In this document: one piece after another, positions 24,066 through 38,300 of the stretch
Numbering within the stretch: position 1 is the first letter of the stretch
Layout of the letters: every line of letters starts with the position of its first letter
From: Megalopta genalis
Lineage: Eukaryota > Arthropoda > Insecta > Hymenoptera > Halictidae
Reading direction: 5' to 3'
NCBI RefSeq assembly: GCF_051020955.1
Contig: NC_135013.1
Location: 7,896,001-7,960,000, forward strand
DNA length: 64,000 nucleotides
Position numbers and translations under genes: made by a program
Notes under the pieces: generated by a model
What the model was told of the DNA's origin: nothing
The model's input: only the letters and a program-made list of their open reading frames with translations
The model's database searches: none

Positions 24066-27000
24066 AAAATAATTGATTTTTAGCTTACGAAAAAATTTTT
24101 AAAATGTTATGTAGCTTTCTTAATAGTATTACGTTCTATGGTTCATGTTTTCATATCTGAAAATATGTTCTTTAATAAAATGCGATAACTACAGTATATC
24201 GTAATAATATTTTCTATATGATTGTTCTAACTCTTGCATAAAACGCTAAAATTTTAGTTTTAAAAACATTTTTACTCAAATTCATTTACGTTGGAATTAC
24301 AACTGGAATTCATCTCTTTTCATAAATTGATATACATCAACAAGATGCTAAAAACAATGATTGAAGAAACCTTTATTATATGCTGTGATCTTACTTTTTA
24401 AACCGAAAAACATTACTTACATAGATAAATAATTATTGCCGAAAAGCCTATTGTTTTGTATCTTAAGTACAAAAAGTTAAGTTACAGCATGTATGAAAAA
24501 AGTCATCTTTTTTTTTAAATTTTTTGTGAAAGATTATCTTTAAATTCCATTCGTGCCTGATAAAAATATTAAATTGCATTTTATTTACTATTTCCATGAT
24601 AAATTTAATTATTTGGGACAGTGCTTTTCATAACAATTTTTTATGTTAGCAATATATATTACTTTTTTTAACTTATAAATCAATATATTTACTAAGCAGA
24701 CTTCCAAATTCATCATTTATTTCGTTTACCAAATGTAAAAATTATCTTTATTCTTGATAGGAAGTAATTGATTTGAAAGTCACTGGCTCAAAACTATATC
24801 TTTTACTAAAAGGTGAATGAATTGAAACGGATAGACTGTTATGTATGCGAGCTGCAGCTCTCACGTTTGTAAATATGTTCGATTTACGAACTTACGAGAA
24901 ACCAAAACAGTCACATTGGCTTCCTCTTAACTATCACCTTAATTTCTTAACTATAAACGTGATTTGATGTTAATATTATTGGAATACTTATATCTTGTTC
25001 TTATTTTTGTTCTTACATGTATTATAAAAGAAAAGATGAATCGAACGTTCCTTAGGACAAAGGTATAGTGACGTATGTACTTGATTCTACTGATAAGAAG
25101 TTTATATATTTAATTACTATATTTTCTCCTCTTGCATTTCATATACGACAAGTAAAAATATTTTTCTTCCTATCATTGGATCTTATCTAAATCTTAATAT
25201 AATTTGAATTATGTATTTCACTGAATGTGATAACAGAAAACTTTTCGTCGAATCAAATACGTTAATCAAGTTACGACCTGTTTATACTGTAGTATTTACG
25301 AATTGCAATAGCTTTTGGGTTCTTCTATTTTTTATGAAATAATATATAGCATAAATATTAATGATTCCAGTTTTAGTGGAAGTGACATTATAGACTTTTA
25401 TGAGACCTTATAGATCAAAGAGAAAGTTGACGTTTCTACCTTTCTCATTAAAAATATTATTTTATCTTTGCTACTACAAAACTAGATATGTTCAAGTAAA
25501 AAATTTCTTTCAACTTGAAATGTGCCTTTTGGAACCATGCAGTACTACAAAGCTGAGTGAAACGTTTTACAGTTGCACAAGATAGCTTCTCTTCTCTTTC
25601 TCAAGTTCTGCGATACAAGGCACATTATTCTGAATTGGAAAGAAATAATAATCCCAGAGCATAACTAGTTATTTGTGAAAATTATGAGAAAAATGGTGCA
25701 ATTTTATTTGTTTTTATTATACATTGATACAAATTCTTTTCATTGGTAGTGGAATACCATGATATAAAAAAAACAAGATGTATCCAAATATAAGAATAAT
25801 TAGTTTAGTCTACTCCAGTTCTTAGAAATCATGTTTTTTTTAAATTTATGGTCGCAGTATTGTTAATCACATGGACTAGCACGAAATTTTGATATGTGTG
25901 AACGAAAATCTATTTTTAATACTTACATGAGAGTACACGTTGTTTCCATTACAGATTTAGAAATGCGCAAAACTCAGATGCTAAACTACTTGTTCGACGA
26001 TTGGCGATAACATTGGTGTTAATTACGTCTAGTTTCGATGGTATATTTATGTATTTGAGAACTATGTTAGAAACTTTATTTATTTTGTTACTCATTATTT
26101 CACAGATAAATCTTATAACGACTTTAAAATTTACGTAATATAAATTTTCTATCGTTATTGTGAGAATTTAATTTGCAATCACTATACAATTACCACAAAG
26201 TTATATCACGAAACACGAATTGGCCACAGTACTGAAGAAAATGTGTGACAATATTGCAGAAAGGGGCCACCTTTGATTTCGCACCTCAAAAAAAAAGAAT
26301 GGTGACATTTTCTAAGAGGAAAACGAAGTGTACTTTTTACATAAACATTGTCTTGAAATTTTGAACCGCGATTGAGAATATTAGTTGCAGTAAAGTCATC
26401 TATGATTGCAAATCAAACTCTGAGACGGTTTTACATGTTTGGTGACAATTAACATTTATGTGTCGTAATGTATAAAAAAAATGGTTGAACTCAACGATTA
26501 CATTGCGCATATATATGTGTATTGCATATATGTTCTATTCTAATTACATTAAAGGGCATTTTTAGTCTGAGCACAAGGTTGAATATATAGAAGATCGATT
26601 GTTCCTTTCTGTAAATGAATACCGTCTTCACAATTTGTTCAGATACAACGTATGTATTTATCAAATTACTAATTCCGTAAGCTACTGTTTTTTGCAATCA
26701 CTCCTTTGTACACTAAGTGTAATTCCTTTACACGTGCGACTGAGAAAAAAAAGCCTTGTACACTTTAAATGTTTCCGTCGTTTAAAGGAATTATGAAATC
26801 CAATAATCTTTCTAGTGATCCATTCGTCAGATGTTGCCCTTCGATATGTTTCTCTGTCGTTTTTTTTTCTTTTTTTGTTTTTATTCATAGTATGATTCGT
26901 TGATAAATGTAGAGTAAAAGCGAAGAGGGCTGTGTACACTGGGAAGTAATAAGCGCAACAATACTGTTTGTGCAAGCTTCAGATTAATTGCATGTTAAAC

Positions 27001-29370
27001 ATGTCACTATGTGTATAATAATACACACGTACCTATGTTAATGGTATGAAGCCACATACAATCTATATTAACGTTCTTTGTTTGAACATACGAAAACAAT
27101 AATTATTATATACATATCGGTATATAATGCATATAGTCAGCGCGCACTTGGCACTTAACAGTACGAATGGTACTTTTGTGACATTTATGTTAAATTAATT
27201 CCCGATTGTAAAATTTTTGTTACATTAGCCGTAAACATGATGGGCAATGTATTTGAATGCATTCAGGGTCAATATGTTGTAACAACGTCATTTAGATTTA
27301 CACGAGACAAATAAATCGGAATTTTCGCTTATTTTAATAGAAACACCTTTAATAGTATACATATAAATGTTATGTATTCGCAATGCCCGTTATGTTTAAT
27401 ATAATTGTTAGTCTGGCATTTTTAATGTATTTTTCTAAAATAAATAACTATGGAAAAACCGCATTATAATAACATAAACGGATGGCACGTTCATAGTAAA
27501 GTTTTCATATTATCCCGATTCTACTATTCACCGCTAAAAAAAAAAGAAATGACTTTAAATTATTATTCATACAATTACAAATGGTAAGATTAATTTTGTG
27601 ATTACATTTCCTGATCCAACGTATGTAAGAAATGCTACCCTTAAGAAACGATTTGTTCTTCGCAGTTTTCATTTATTAGTGGCACGCCATCACCAAATAA
27701 AACGAAATTCGAAATACGAATGCTTCGACAATAGGAAAGAACACTTGATTGGAGGTAATGTTGCATAAATGTCGAGATAAAACTCTTCGAATGTTTTATA
27801 TCGTCTATGAAAATCCACGAAAGTTTAATGTATTTTCTAACAATTGTACTGTAAGTGAAAGTGTAATATATTTATCTATTCAATATAAATAGAGGAGTAC
27901 TTTTTTCACGAATCGTCCGTTCTAACACTGTTTCTAATTTGTTCGATTTCGACATCGGTCTTAATATATTCTTAAATTTTGATATTAATTATTTTGGGAA
28001 CAACATGTCGAAGACAATTTGGATAATTGTTAGATAACTGTGTAATAAACAAATATCGATATTTATGTTGAATTTTATGTTTACGAAAAATTGTTTATAC
28101 AAATATAAATTGAGAAAAAAAAACATTTTTTATCAAATTCAAATTATTCGTACTTAATCATTCTAACTTCTTTGTTATTATCGTAAATAAATTAAAAAGA
28201 TTTTCTCTTACAGCACACATTAAAAGGAATTTTTCGTCGCAATTTTGTTTATCCGGGAAATGAAAGTTATTTGAATTCCAAAGTTTCATTTGTTTTAGCA
28301 AAAAACCATCTCTTTTCATTCATAAAAAGAAACTGAAATATTAAAAAAGAATTCTACAACTGTTCGATAACTCTGTAATGAAACTATGTCAAATGTCGAC
28401 TTAAATGCTTTATTAGTATTCCAGGTATATTGGTCACTGTACTGAAAAATACAGTTTCGAGAAATGGTCGATGTTCCGAACTCCGAAGCGTCGAACTAGT
28501 TGACTCGTAACTTCATTATTTTCGCGAATTTCGAAAACAAATTGCGCGAGTATTTTTCGAATGTTCTACAGCCGAATGAAAATATTTTTAAGTAGTCAAC
28601 CTTTTTACCGACCAAGGTGTATGTTGTCCTTTAATTCATGCCACCGAAATTGCAATGTATGAATTTCAATTTCTGAATTGTGGAACTTCCCTCGTAAGTA
28701 CATTCGAATCTCGCGCGATGCGCGCGCTTTTGCTCGGTAGGTAAAGTTGCAGGAATCGTACGATCCAGGCGACTCTAGTTCCAGGGTTCCAGCGATACCG
28801 GAGTACATAGCCAGTTATGCATAAACGGTTGTAAGGTGCCAAGCACGGGAGGAAGGCGCATAGCTCGCCCAGTGTGGTTGGTTCAGTGTCAGTGTTATAC
28901 AGTGAATGTACACGGTCGATTTCAGTGGACTTGTACGACAAGGAAGGGTGTGGAGCACCGAGAGCCCTTTTCCGTGGTCGACATTGATCTTCGCTGTGGC
29001 CAAAAGTATTGAGTGAGAATGCGTAAATTTTGACGACGTGTGACGGTCACGCTCAGGATTACGTTACTCGGTAGGTAGAAAAACGTGCTAGTTATTCAGG
29101 GGAAAAAATCAATGCACACTGCTCGCGAGCCACGTGTGTGTTGCAGTTATGAGTTTTCCCGTAAGTTTGTTTAACGATCGAAACGTTCCGTGCAGTGATC
29201 GTAGAACAATTCGGCAAGTGGATACCGAGACCTGTAACCTCGAGAAATAGAAAGGGAACGGAAGAAAATAACGGTGACGTGCCTGCGTGTATGTGTGCGA
29301 GGATATTGTTGCGAGGAAGTCTTCGACAATATTTGGAGAGTACAGGACGTAACGTAACGTAACTAGAAGC

Positions 29371-32300
29371 ATGCCCGGTAATCGAGGAAGTGCCGTGCTC
29401 GGCGTAATGCCACCGCACTATTTACACGAGTTGCCGGCGGAAGACGAGGAACGGCTCGAGAAGATATTTCAAAACTTAGATCAGGACGGAAACGGGAAAA
29501 TAGACGTGAAAGATTTGTCGAAAGCGCTCCGCGAGGTCGGAGTCGACAAATACTATTATGCCGAGGTAAGTAGAATTTGAATATTTCCAATGCGGACGTC
29601 GCATGTGGCTTTTGCGATCTACGTTCTCAATGGATTAGTTGTAAACTAGTGTTTATAAATTAATCTTTACTGTGTCGATCGCGTTGACTTTTGTCGCTTT
29701 ATCTATCGCAGTTACAATTTCCGTTAAAAATCACGGTACTAGCAAAATTAGATTATTCATCCCGTGAAGACGCATGTACGCATGTATCGCATACTGCAGA
29801 TATTACATAAAATTAAGTCTTCGATCATTTACATAATGGAGCGATTTTAGCGCGATTTAACACACAAGCGCTTAACAAACAAATTGAAATTTCATCGATG
29901 TAAGTTTAAGTTTTATAAACTATTTGAACGTTCAAATTTTATTCTCTAATATTAAACGTTCAGAAGATAACTGTAAGTTATAATGTTTTCAATGAACCTA
30001 TAAAATATTAATATTAATAATATAATATATATTATATTATTTAATATAAATTTTATATATATATATTATATTATATTATATGTATATATAAATAATAATA
30101 TATTATTAATTATATATAATATAATAATATATATAAATATAGACTCCGATTTGTTTCGCTGTAATAATTATAATACCAAAATTTTTTCGAAGTACGTATT
30201 TCGTGACCGTCTCGTTTGTTTTATTTTCAATACGATGATAAATATCTCTCTACTTTCTAGATTTACAGTAACTGTTTCTTTTCAGGAATTCTTGGCTCGG
30301 TCGGACAGCACAAAAAGTGGCGATATTAGTCTCGCGGAATTCATACATTATGTCCGCGAGCATGAAAAAAATTTACGTCTACAATTCACTCATCTTGACA
30401 AAAACAAGGACGGTAAGTGAAACTGAATAAGAAATATTAAATAATTACAATTCTGTAAGCATGTTAAAATTGAATTATTTTAAGTAATTTCTATTGTAAA
30501 TTTTAATATATTTGAATTTATTAAAAAAATAACTGTGTTGGAATTTTGTCTGTATACTAATTGATGTACGATCTTGAACTCATTTCAACCCGGAGACACA
30601 GAAAAGCTTCATTATCTACCGTGTGTTCCGGATAAGCAAGCATCACCCATCGCGTCATCATATGTAACAGTAGATAATGATGTCTGCGATCCGAGGGTTA
30701 AGACCGCCTCAAGGTCGCATTATGTTTCATTAAATTTTTGACGCAATATAATTTTATTACAGTTCGTTATCGATCGTTCAAAATATTTTCTGACGTCAAT
30801 TTCTGTGATTTTATAAATTAAAAACAACGTCATTTGCGTCGCGGAAATTTCATTGCCCTTGTACGTTATTGTGTCGTATTATTAATTTGATATTGACTAA
30901 TAATAATTTTCGACTAATGTCGCAGAAAATACATTTTTTTTCCTTTTCTTTATGTTTTTCACGCTGTGACACAAAATCTATGTTTATAGGAAGAATTGAC
31001 TTGGAGGAATTAATAAGATCGTTCGAAGAGCTAGGGATAAAGATGGACTATGACGAAGCGAAGAAATTACTGCAACGGTAAGTTTTCGCGTAATAACGAT
31101 TTTGTGCAGATCGTTCGAATGATCTCTAGTTGAGTAGAAATTATAGTTAAAACCATACACACTACTCAACCGACAACAGCATGAGTCATCGCAGCTTTGC
31201 ATAACGGGGTCGATCCGTTGATACAAATTTTTTTTTTTATTTATAATATGTCAAGACGTTTTATTTTGAACATTCTTCATCGCTATCGATTTATATGGCT
31301 TCTATTGTCCGATTTATAGAATGGACAAAGATGGAAGTCTTACTATTAGCTTCAACGAGTGGCGAGATTTTCTACTTTATGCACCAAGTACCGATCTCCT
31401 GGGCCTCATTGAATACTGGCATCATACGAACGTAAGTATGTTCACACGATTCTACTATTAGCGTAACTGCAACATTAGAAAGTAGCACATAGAAATAGGA
31501 TAACGTAAAATAAATACGTTGTCTTTCCTTTTTTTTTGTTCAATTTTTTAACAAAATACTTCAACAGTGCATAAAACATAATATAAAATTCACTATAATT
31601 CACTACTAAACCTATTGATCTAACATTTTGCACGCGATGGCCTCCATCAATTTAAATAAACATATACAGTCAACCTTCTCAAAAATCATTGACAGACTAA
31701 ATCATATACAGACTAAAAAATCCTGTATACACATATACATAGAAGAAACTTACCAATATAGACATACGAAAATTAAAATAATTTATTTAATAAATTGTTA
31801 CGAACGAGTTTCCGTAGTGTCTTTATTTTGTCTCGGCCCTTTTTATTTCCAAAATTATACATGCGAATCCGCCAGTCCGAACAAGTAGTAAAAGCTCCAC
31901 ATTCATACCTGGTTAATGAAACACAAACGCAGCTGCGCAAATGGCTCTATGCGTCTGTCTGCTGCTAGATAGCCATTGTTCGATGAACTCGTAGATGTAA
32001 TTTGCATGTGTACAAGTGGTAAAGAGACCGAGTCGAATCCGGGCCTTCCATTGGTCGACAGAGGGGGCTCGACCGGAGGTGTGACGTGTGGCTGTCATTC
32101 GAATAGACCTTGATAATCTGCCAGCTGTTTCCAGTACCTTTCCCCGCTATGTTAGGCGAACCACCTCTACTCGTCGATTCGGTTCGTAGGCGCAAGCGCG
32201 GTACAAACGCTTCGCACGCATGCGCCGTCAAAGCCACCTTCTTTTGTCTGCATAACCGCTTACCCTCACTGTAGTTGAAAGTTGGAAGGGTTGCAAATCG

Positions 32301-35300
32301 AACGATGCGCTTTCTAAAGATGTAATTCGGTTCTCGAAACGGTTACCGAGTGAAACTTGCATCGAGTGTGATTTTGAAATCGGAAATACTCCGAGCAAAT
32401 GTTCAAATTCGTTTCCATTAAGAAATAGCCGACGTAACGTTAACAGTCCTCGCGACAATTTGTAACCCTGACATGATGCATAGGTGTAGCGCACACGATA
32501 GATACATGCCATGTAAACGTATCAACATTAAAATATATGTTTAACATTAAAAGTGATAATGGAAGAAAAATACTCAAATTGTGGATATCCGCGATCACTT
32601 GCGTGTCAGTCGTTATCGATGAAACATAGAGTTAACACGTCTATACTATACCTATCGCAAAACCGTGCCTAATTAGACCTTTTCTTTCTCTCTGCGTGAA
32701 CAGATAATACTACGCAAGTCGCATTACAATTGTTTTCCTCTCTTTTCGATTGCCACGACAATTAATGATAAAATATGATTTTATGTGAAAAAATATTTGG
32801 CAAAAGTATATACGGAGCACTGAAACAAGAAATTAAGTCGAACTTTCTCATAAACGAACTAATGAGTGGACGTTTAATGGAACGCGGTACTCTTATAACA
32901 TTTTCTAGTTCGAACTTGATCATATGCGGCGGGCTTTCTTAGGGTGGCGAAATATCTCTCAACGTTTCGTCAGCCGTATGTGCTAGGCTGTGAGGTCATC
33001 GTCTGCTGGATACAGACCGACAATAAGTGCTGTACCACAGATCTTTGGAGCCCTACGCCTAGAGGCAGCGCCGCCTCGAAAAATTGTCGTCATAAATTTT
33101 AAGACCTCTGTGTGCGTGGACCGACACTTTATGTTCCCTCTAATTAACCATCGACGCAAGTAAGACATTTACATTATTTCTAAATGTAGTTTTACAAATA
33201 GAGAATTTTATCGTTCCCTTGCAAATTGAAACTTATTCAAGCTTTTCGAGTATATATCACGAGTTTGCACTCGTGTGTGCCGATGTATGTGTATCTGTTC
33301 GGAGGAGTAAATTTATTCACCGTTCGGTCTAGCTTCGGTTTCCTGAAAGGATGACGCACTTCATTATTCCACGTGTATTTCCGTAATGCGGCTGCAACTA
33401 CCATGAGACCAGATCGGCATTAGTCAGAGCGTGTACATTTCGCATGCGTAACGCACACGTATACGGACATTAAATCGATTTAGTATGAACAAATTTTTAT
33501 CTTTTCTCTTATATTTATCCCGATCTACCCTGTTAAAAATTTGTCGAAGTAGTTATCGCTTTATAGTTGCGGGGAAAACCCGCTGTATCGCGGCAGTTAC
33601 CACATTTGATTCACAAGTCAGGATGTTTAACTTTCACGTGGAAAGGGGCCACGTGTGTTACGCATTCTTCTCGTACCTGTCAAGACTCGATTGAAACGGA
33701 ATTAAATTTCAGAATTAATGTTCTAGACTAGTTTATAGAAATTGTAATAGCAACAACATTCTCGCTCAAGCTTCTAATCACATTTTATACACTGTTTAAA
33801 CATTCTAAAACATTTATATATAATTAATACAACGTATTTCCATGTATTATTAATAGAACGACTTATTTCAAACATCTGTTACTCAAAATTTCACTATAAC
33901 ACACACAGACGATCACATTTGAAGCGAAAATAAATTTATTCTCTCAAATATTATGGTTTCTTTTCTCAAAACTTTCATCGCGAAACGATATATTAAATAC
34001 GTATTTGAACTGTTTCACATTGTTCCTTCTCTATTTTTATGTTTCATTCGAACTATATAGTATCTGATATTTGCTACTAATACTTGCTGAAATCATTAGC
34101 ACGAAATCTGAATATCTGAACTCGATTCATGAGCATGCATGCATATTCTGACAGGTGTATTCTGCTAGATGACATATACGTATGTATACGTATGTATACG
34201 TATTATGTTACGCATACTATAGAGTAGAATTGTAAAATCATGGTGGGGGCATCCCCGGACGAACCGATATCTTCGTTCCGTTTCCCCCACCGTTTCTTCG
34301 CGATCTTCTCTTCTCTTCAGTCTCGAGATCGGACTCCGAGCTTTCGAATAGGTGGTTCGTGGCGAGGCTCGTTTTTTCCGATTCGTTGTGCATATGCACC
34401 GTCGAATAATTCTCTTTCGTTACCGGTTCCGTTCGTTAATCACGTGTCCTCACAGATACACCCGATTCGAGGGTATTTAAGATTGTGACACAGCCACGCG
34501 AATCCTTCCGCGTTCTAGTCTAGTTTTTCCGGTATAAGGGAACGCACAGTTTTCGGTGAAAACCGCGTGCTTGATTTCCGTTATATTCCGAAGGGATGTA
34601 CACGTTTAAAAAACCGGGCATTTTGAAGCACGAGAGCGTTCCGTCTACCTGTCAGGTTTGCGAGGAATTTCTTCAAGGCTATCATGAGCTTCTGCAACGG
34701 GTGAGTGTCTCTGTCTCACCATGCTGTTTTAATGTAGCTATCTATGGACACACAAAGGGGCAACGAGTCCAAATCCGGCCGGGAATTGCACCGCGGTTCT
34801 AACCTCTATCCCGCATTTAAAATAGAATTTCAAAAGTGAGGTCTAAACGTGAGAAAGCTTAATTTTCATGAAATTTCCTTGAATGCTTCTGATCAATTTT
34901 TAACGAATAATCCGAACTCATTGTGTGCATGGCATAACGATGAGATTAAGATTCGCATTTGAAAATGAGAATTTTAAGGTTAGATGCAAGGAATCCTACG
35001 ATAAATTAACACAGATTTCTGTCCACCGAATCGGTTGAAGGTTATGGAAAAAAGATTCTGCGAAAATATCACGTGGCGGTAGGAGAAAGCGAAAGTTCAA
35101 GAGTACCGTTTCTTGCATTCTTGAACGTTCCGGCCGACATTCTTGCGAAATTCGTTCCGGCTGATAAACGGCTGGAACATTTGCATCAATACGAAACAAA
35201 TATTTGTGTATCGGATACTAATTATCGATGGGCAATCGATGACGCGATGTTGTTTTAAAGTGTAAACGATATAAAATATTCTGTTCACTTCGTCTATATT

Positions 35301-38300
35301 GCGTGCGATACACAAATTCTTAGATAAAAATGGGATTGAAAATGATTGAGTAATTAGCACCAGTAAACCGGCGATAACTGACAGTAGCTAGACTGAACAC
35401 GTGTCTTACAATGTTTCCGCGCTTACGCCATTGTACATATAGTTTCTGAATAGTACGAGTTTTCATCATTTTGAGGAGAATTTTTTTAGCAATTTAGACA
35501 CCATACCGTTAAGTCCTGTAATATATATTGGCAAATTGTTGAACTTGTTCATATGTATAAAGTGATGATTCATCGTGAACGTAAAATTTTCTGTTGCTTC
35601 TCCACTTTGTTCAAGATCATTCTGATTGAGCTGCTGCCACTGGAAGCAATATGTACATTCGCGCGGGAACATTCTCATACATGTGTAGTATATAGTGTTC
35701 GAATGGACGAGAAGTAAAGATTCATTGAGCTAAATAAAATTAAAATGATCAACATTAAAATAATTGTACCATGAATTTTGATCTCTGGATCAGATTATAA
35801 CGTACTTATTCGAATCTTTCGTAAAAGTAAAGTCTTTTATTTGTAACGAACATTTCTATTGTTTCATGTAAATCGTATCATAATTTATATCAATATATTA
35901 TAGCGTTAAGTTACAGTGTCCTTTATTATTAAGTTAATGCTATTATATTAGAAGACACGTGCGCGGGAATATTGCATTATGTCAGTGACATTGCATAAGG
36001 CTGAAAGTCCACACGTAACGGTATTAAAAACAAATAGTTGCATAAAATGTGCGCGTGTCGCTTTCTAAGAATACTTATTTTTCTACATTTTTTGTAGCTT
36101 TCGTACAAGCAAAATATTTACATAAATCAAAGAACATCGTGCAATAATTTTTTCTTTGCTTTACCACGTTCAGTAAATAATTTTTAGAAAAGTGATAAAG
36201 CAATATTTAAAGTCGTATCGTAAAGAAGCATTGGCATTATTATAACGACCATTCATGTACGATACTTTCAATACGAAACGTATTCTAACCGGTGATCGGA
36301 CGATTGTTATCTGACACTCGACTCGCGATATCGATTTTCTCATAATTTCAAACCATCATTACTGCCGTTTGTATTTTTGCCATGGACAATAGATTATTTT
36401 GTAGCGATATTGAGAAGATTAATTGTAATGTTAACGGAAGTTTCAAATAGTTAATGCCGTCTCTATATCATTCTTTTGTCAATCTTATCGATAAATCTTT
36501 TCAACCCAAGCGACTGGTATGCACGATTATCTATAAGTCAGAATTCCATTCTTCTGGCAAAGCTGGATTTGCGGGACCATTATTTATGCTACAAAGTTCT
36601 TTCTCGAACCGCGGACGATTACACGCCGCAAATGTGTTAGTACATGCAAATGAAATATTTTAAATATGATTACAATGTGTATTACCACGTGCAATGATTC
36701 AGCCAATATAGATCTTTCATTATTCAGCATTATTCATATACATACACAGATTAGAATAGATATGAATTTGTTTATGTTAATAATAGCCGTAAATGTTTTA
36801 TCTGTTAAAATGAACTTTAAAATGCTAAATGTATTTTATTTATCATTTAAAACACGAATCTCAAAGTAGATCTAGATAGTTGCACAATTACATGGTAATC
36901 GACTGAAGTAAATTGCTGTCGTAATTTGTTGCCATTTTCTGAAGAATTACTCGGTGTACATAACATTGGTGAACAACGTTTGCGCGCAGAAGTTCAGTAA
37001 ATAATATTGAATTTCACGAGATCGATACGATACACATTTATGAAATATGATACACCCTTTCCATGTCTACGTATGTACATGCAAAATATAAAATATACAA
37101 AATAAACAGTAGGTGTGTGGTTAAAAAACATATTTATATTTTTTAAACATATTTATGTTTTTTTTAAATTAAAAATATAAGAAATTTATTAAGAAGTTCT
37201 AGCGATGAAGTCGAACACGTTACGATATCTGTTTTTTCGGGCATTCTCGTGAATTTTCTTTTCTTGTCGCTCAACCAGGATTAAAATAATCGGTCTCGTG
37301 ACCGGCAATGTCTTTGCGCTGTGCAAGATATTGCCCGAATAGTAGCGGATTTGAAGCCGACATTGGGCGAGACACCAAGTGCAATCTGTTGGCTCGCGGC
37401 CCAACATAACCGCAGAAAGCTGCACGTTTCTTCTTCTTTCCAGTTGTGCCTGAAATTGCTTCGACTAAAATCGAAGATACCGCGATAGGATTAATATTTG
37501 CCTTTTAAACACAGGCGATGGATACCGTGGACGTCGATACCATCCTCGTACTGCACGAAGTGACGTATCTGTTCAGATTTGTTCAAGTGTTGGAATATTT
37601 CTTCCTTGTCTGTCATACTCTGTCGTACCGTCATAATGCAACCATTAGAAGAGACAAAACGCTTCTTCGGTTTTTGTTTCCCTAAAGATATGTTAAATAA
37701 TTTCCGCGCCGTGAATTTCCATCTAATATCGAAGGATGTTCTCTAAAATATTTAAATATATTCCGAGGATTCTCGAAATGCTTTTTTTCCCCGACAAATT
37801 TCAAGTCGGTATTTTCCGGGAATAATTTAACCATCGAAGTACCATAAAATGTTTTACGACCTTTTTTACGCAGCAATATCGATAGAAGCTGCTTGTGTAA
37901 TCAATGGAAGATCTACAAGCTCAAAATCTAATTCATTGAAACCCGACAATAAATCTGGCTTCCTCGAAGTAATTTCGTCCGGCGATTTCTCTGTGTGTTT
38001 AAAAATTTTAATCTATCACGTATACGTGGTTAAGTATAGTTTCACTAAAAACAAGATTAAGCCTCAGCTTAAGTGTAGACAAATTCAATAGTAACGGATC
38101 CATGTTGAGAAGGTAGATCTAGTATGAAAGCGCAAACGGTCTACGAACATCACGGGTACGGTCCTGTTTTTGTGGAAGTCACCTTGTTCAATTTGTTTTC
38201 TCTATTATATGGTACTCTTCGATATGTTGAATCCCAGAAATAAAAGACTTCAATTATTTCTACGTCGCGCACGCATTTAACACGTGCAATGACATCTCGT

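Larger units (their letters stand above)
22853..29370. other. Roquin 3' flank and SCaMC 5' region
   Basis: About 6.5 kb without a credible coding exon. The first part should hold the roquin 3' untranslated region (AATAAA at 23587-23592, more near 24173). A TA-rich microsatellite lies at 23871-24065. From about 28450 to 29370 GC content rises, with CpG-rich words such as CGCGCGATGCGCGC near 28713; this is probably the SCaMC promoter and 5' untranslated region. The reverse-strand open frames in it are by-products of the GC-rich composition. Confidence 0.5.

Noticed and set aside
28605..29590. Several overlapping minus-strand frames near the SCaMC start
   Set aside because: GC-rich promoter, 5' UTR and first-exon complement; mutually overlapping frames and no domain features.
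31661..31700. TA-CAGTCAACCTTCTC as the end of another pogo-like element
   Set aside because: No inverted partner could be found within the following several kilobases.
32028..32042. GAGTCGAATCC-like tRNA B box
   Set aside because: No A box, acceptor stem or anticodon arm can be folded around it.
34175..34205. Short direct repeats of ACGTATGT considered as a CRISPR-like or regulatory array
   Set aside because: Simple tandem repeat with no spacers, in a eukaryotic intron.
37515..37684. Plus-strand frame (AMDTVDVDTILVLHE...) after an AG, candidate exon joining 34700
   Set aside because: It would give a 90-residue protein ending at 37684, but it is the exact complement of the better-looking minus-strand frame, and the SCaMC exon at 39670 is a stronger partner.
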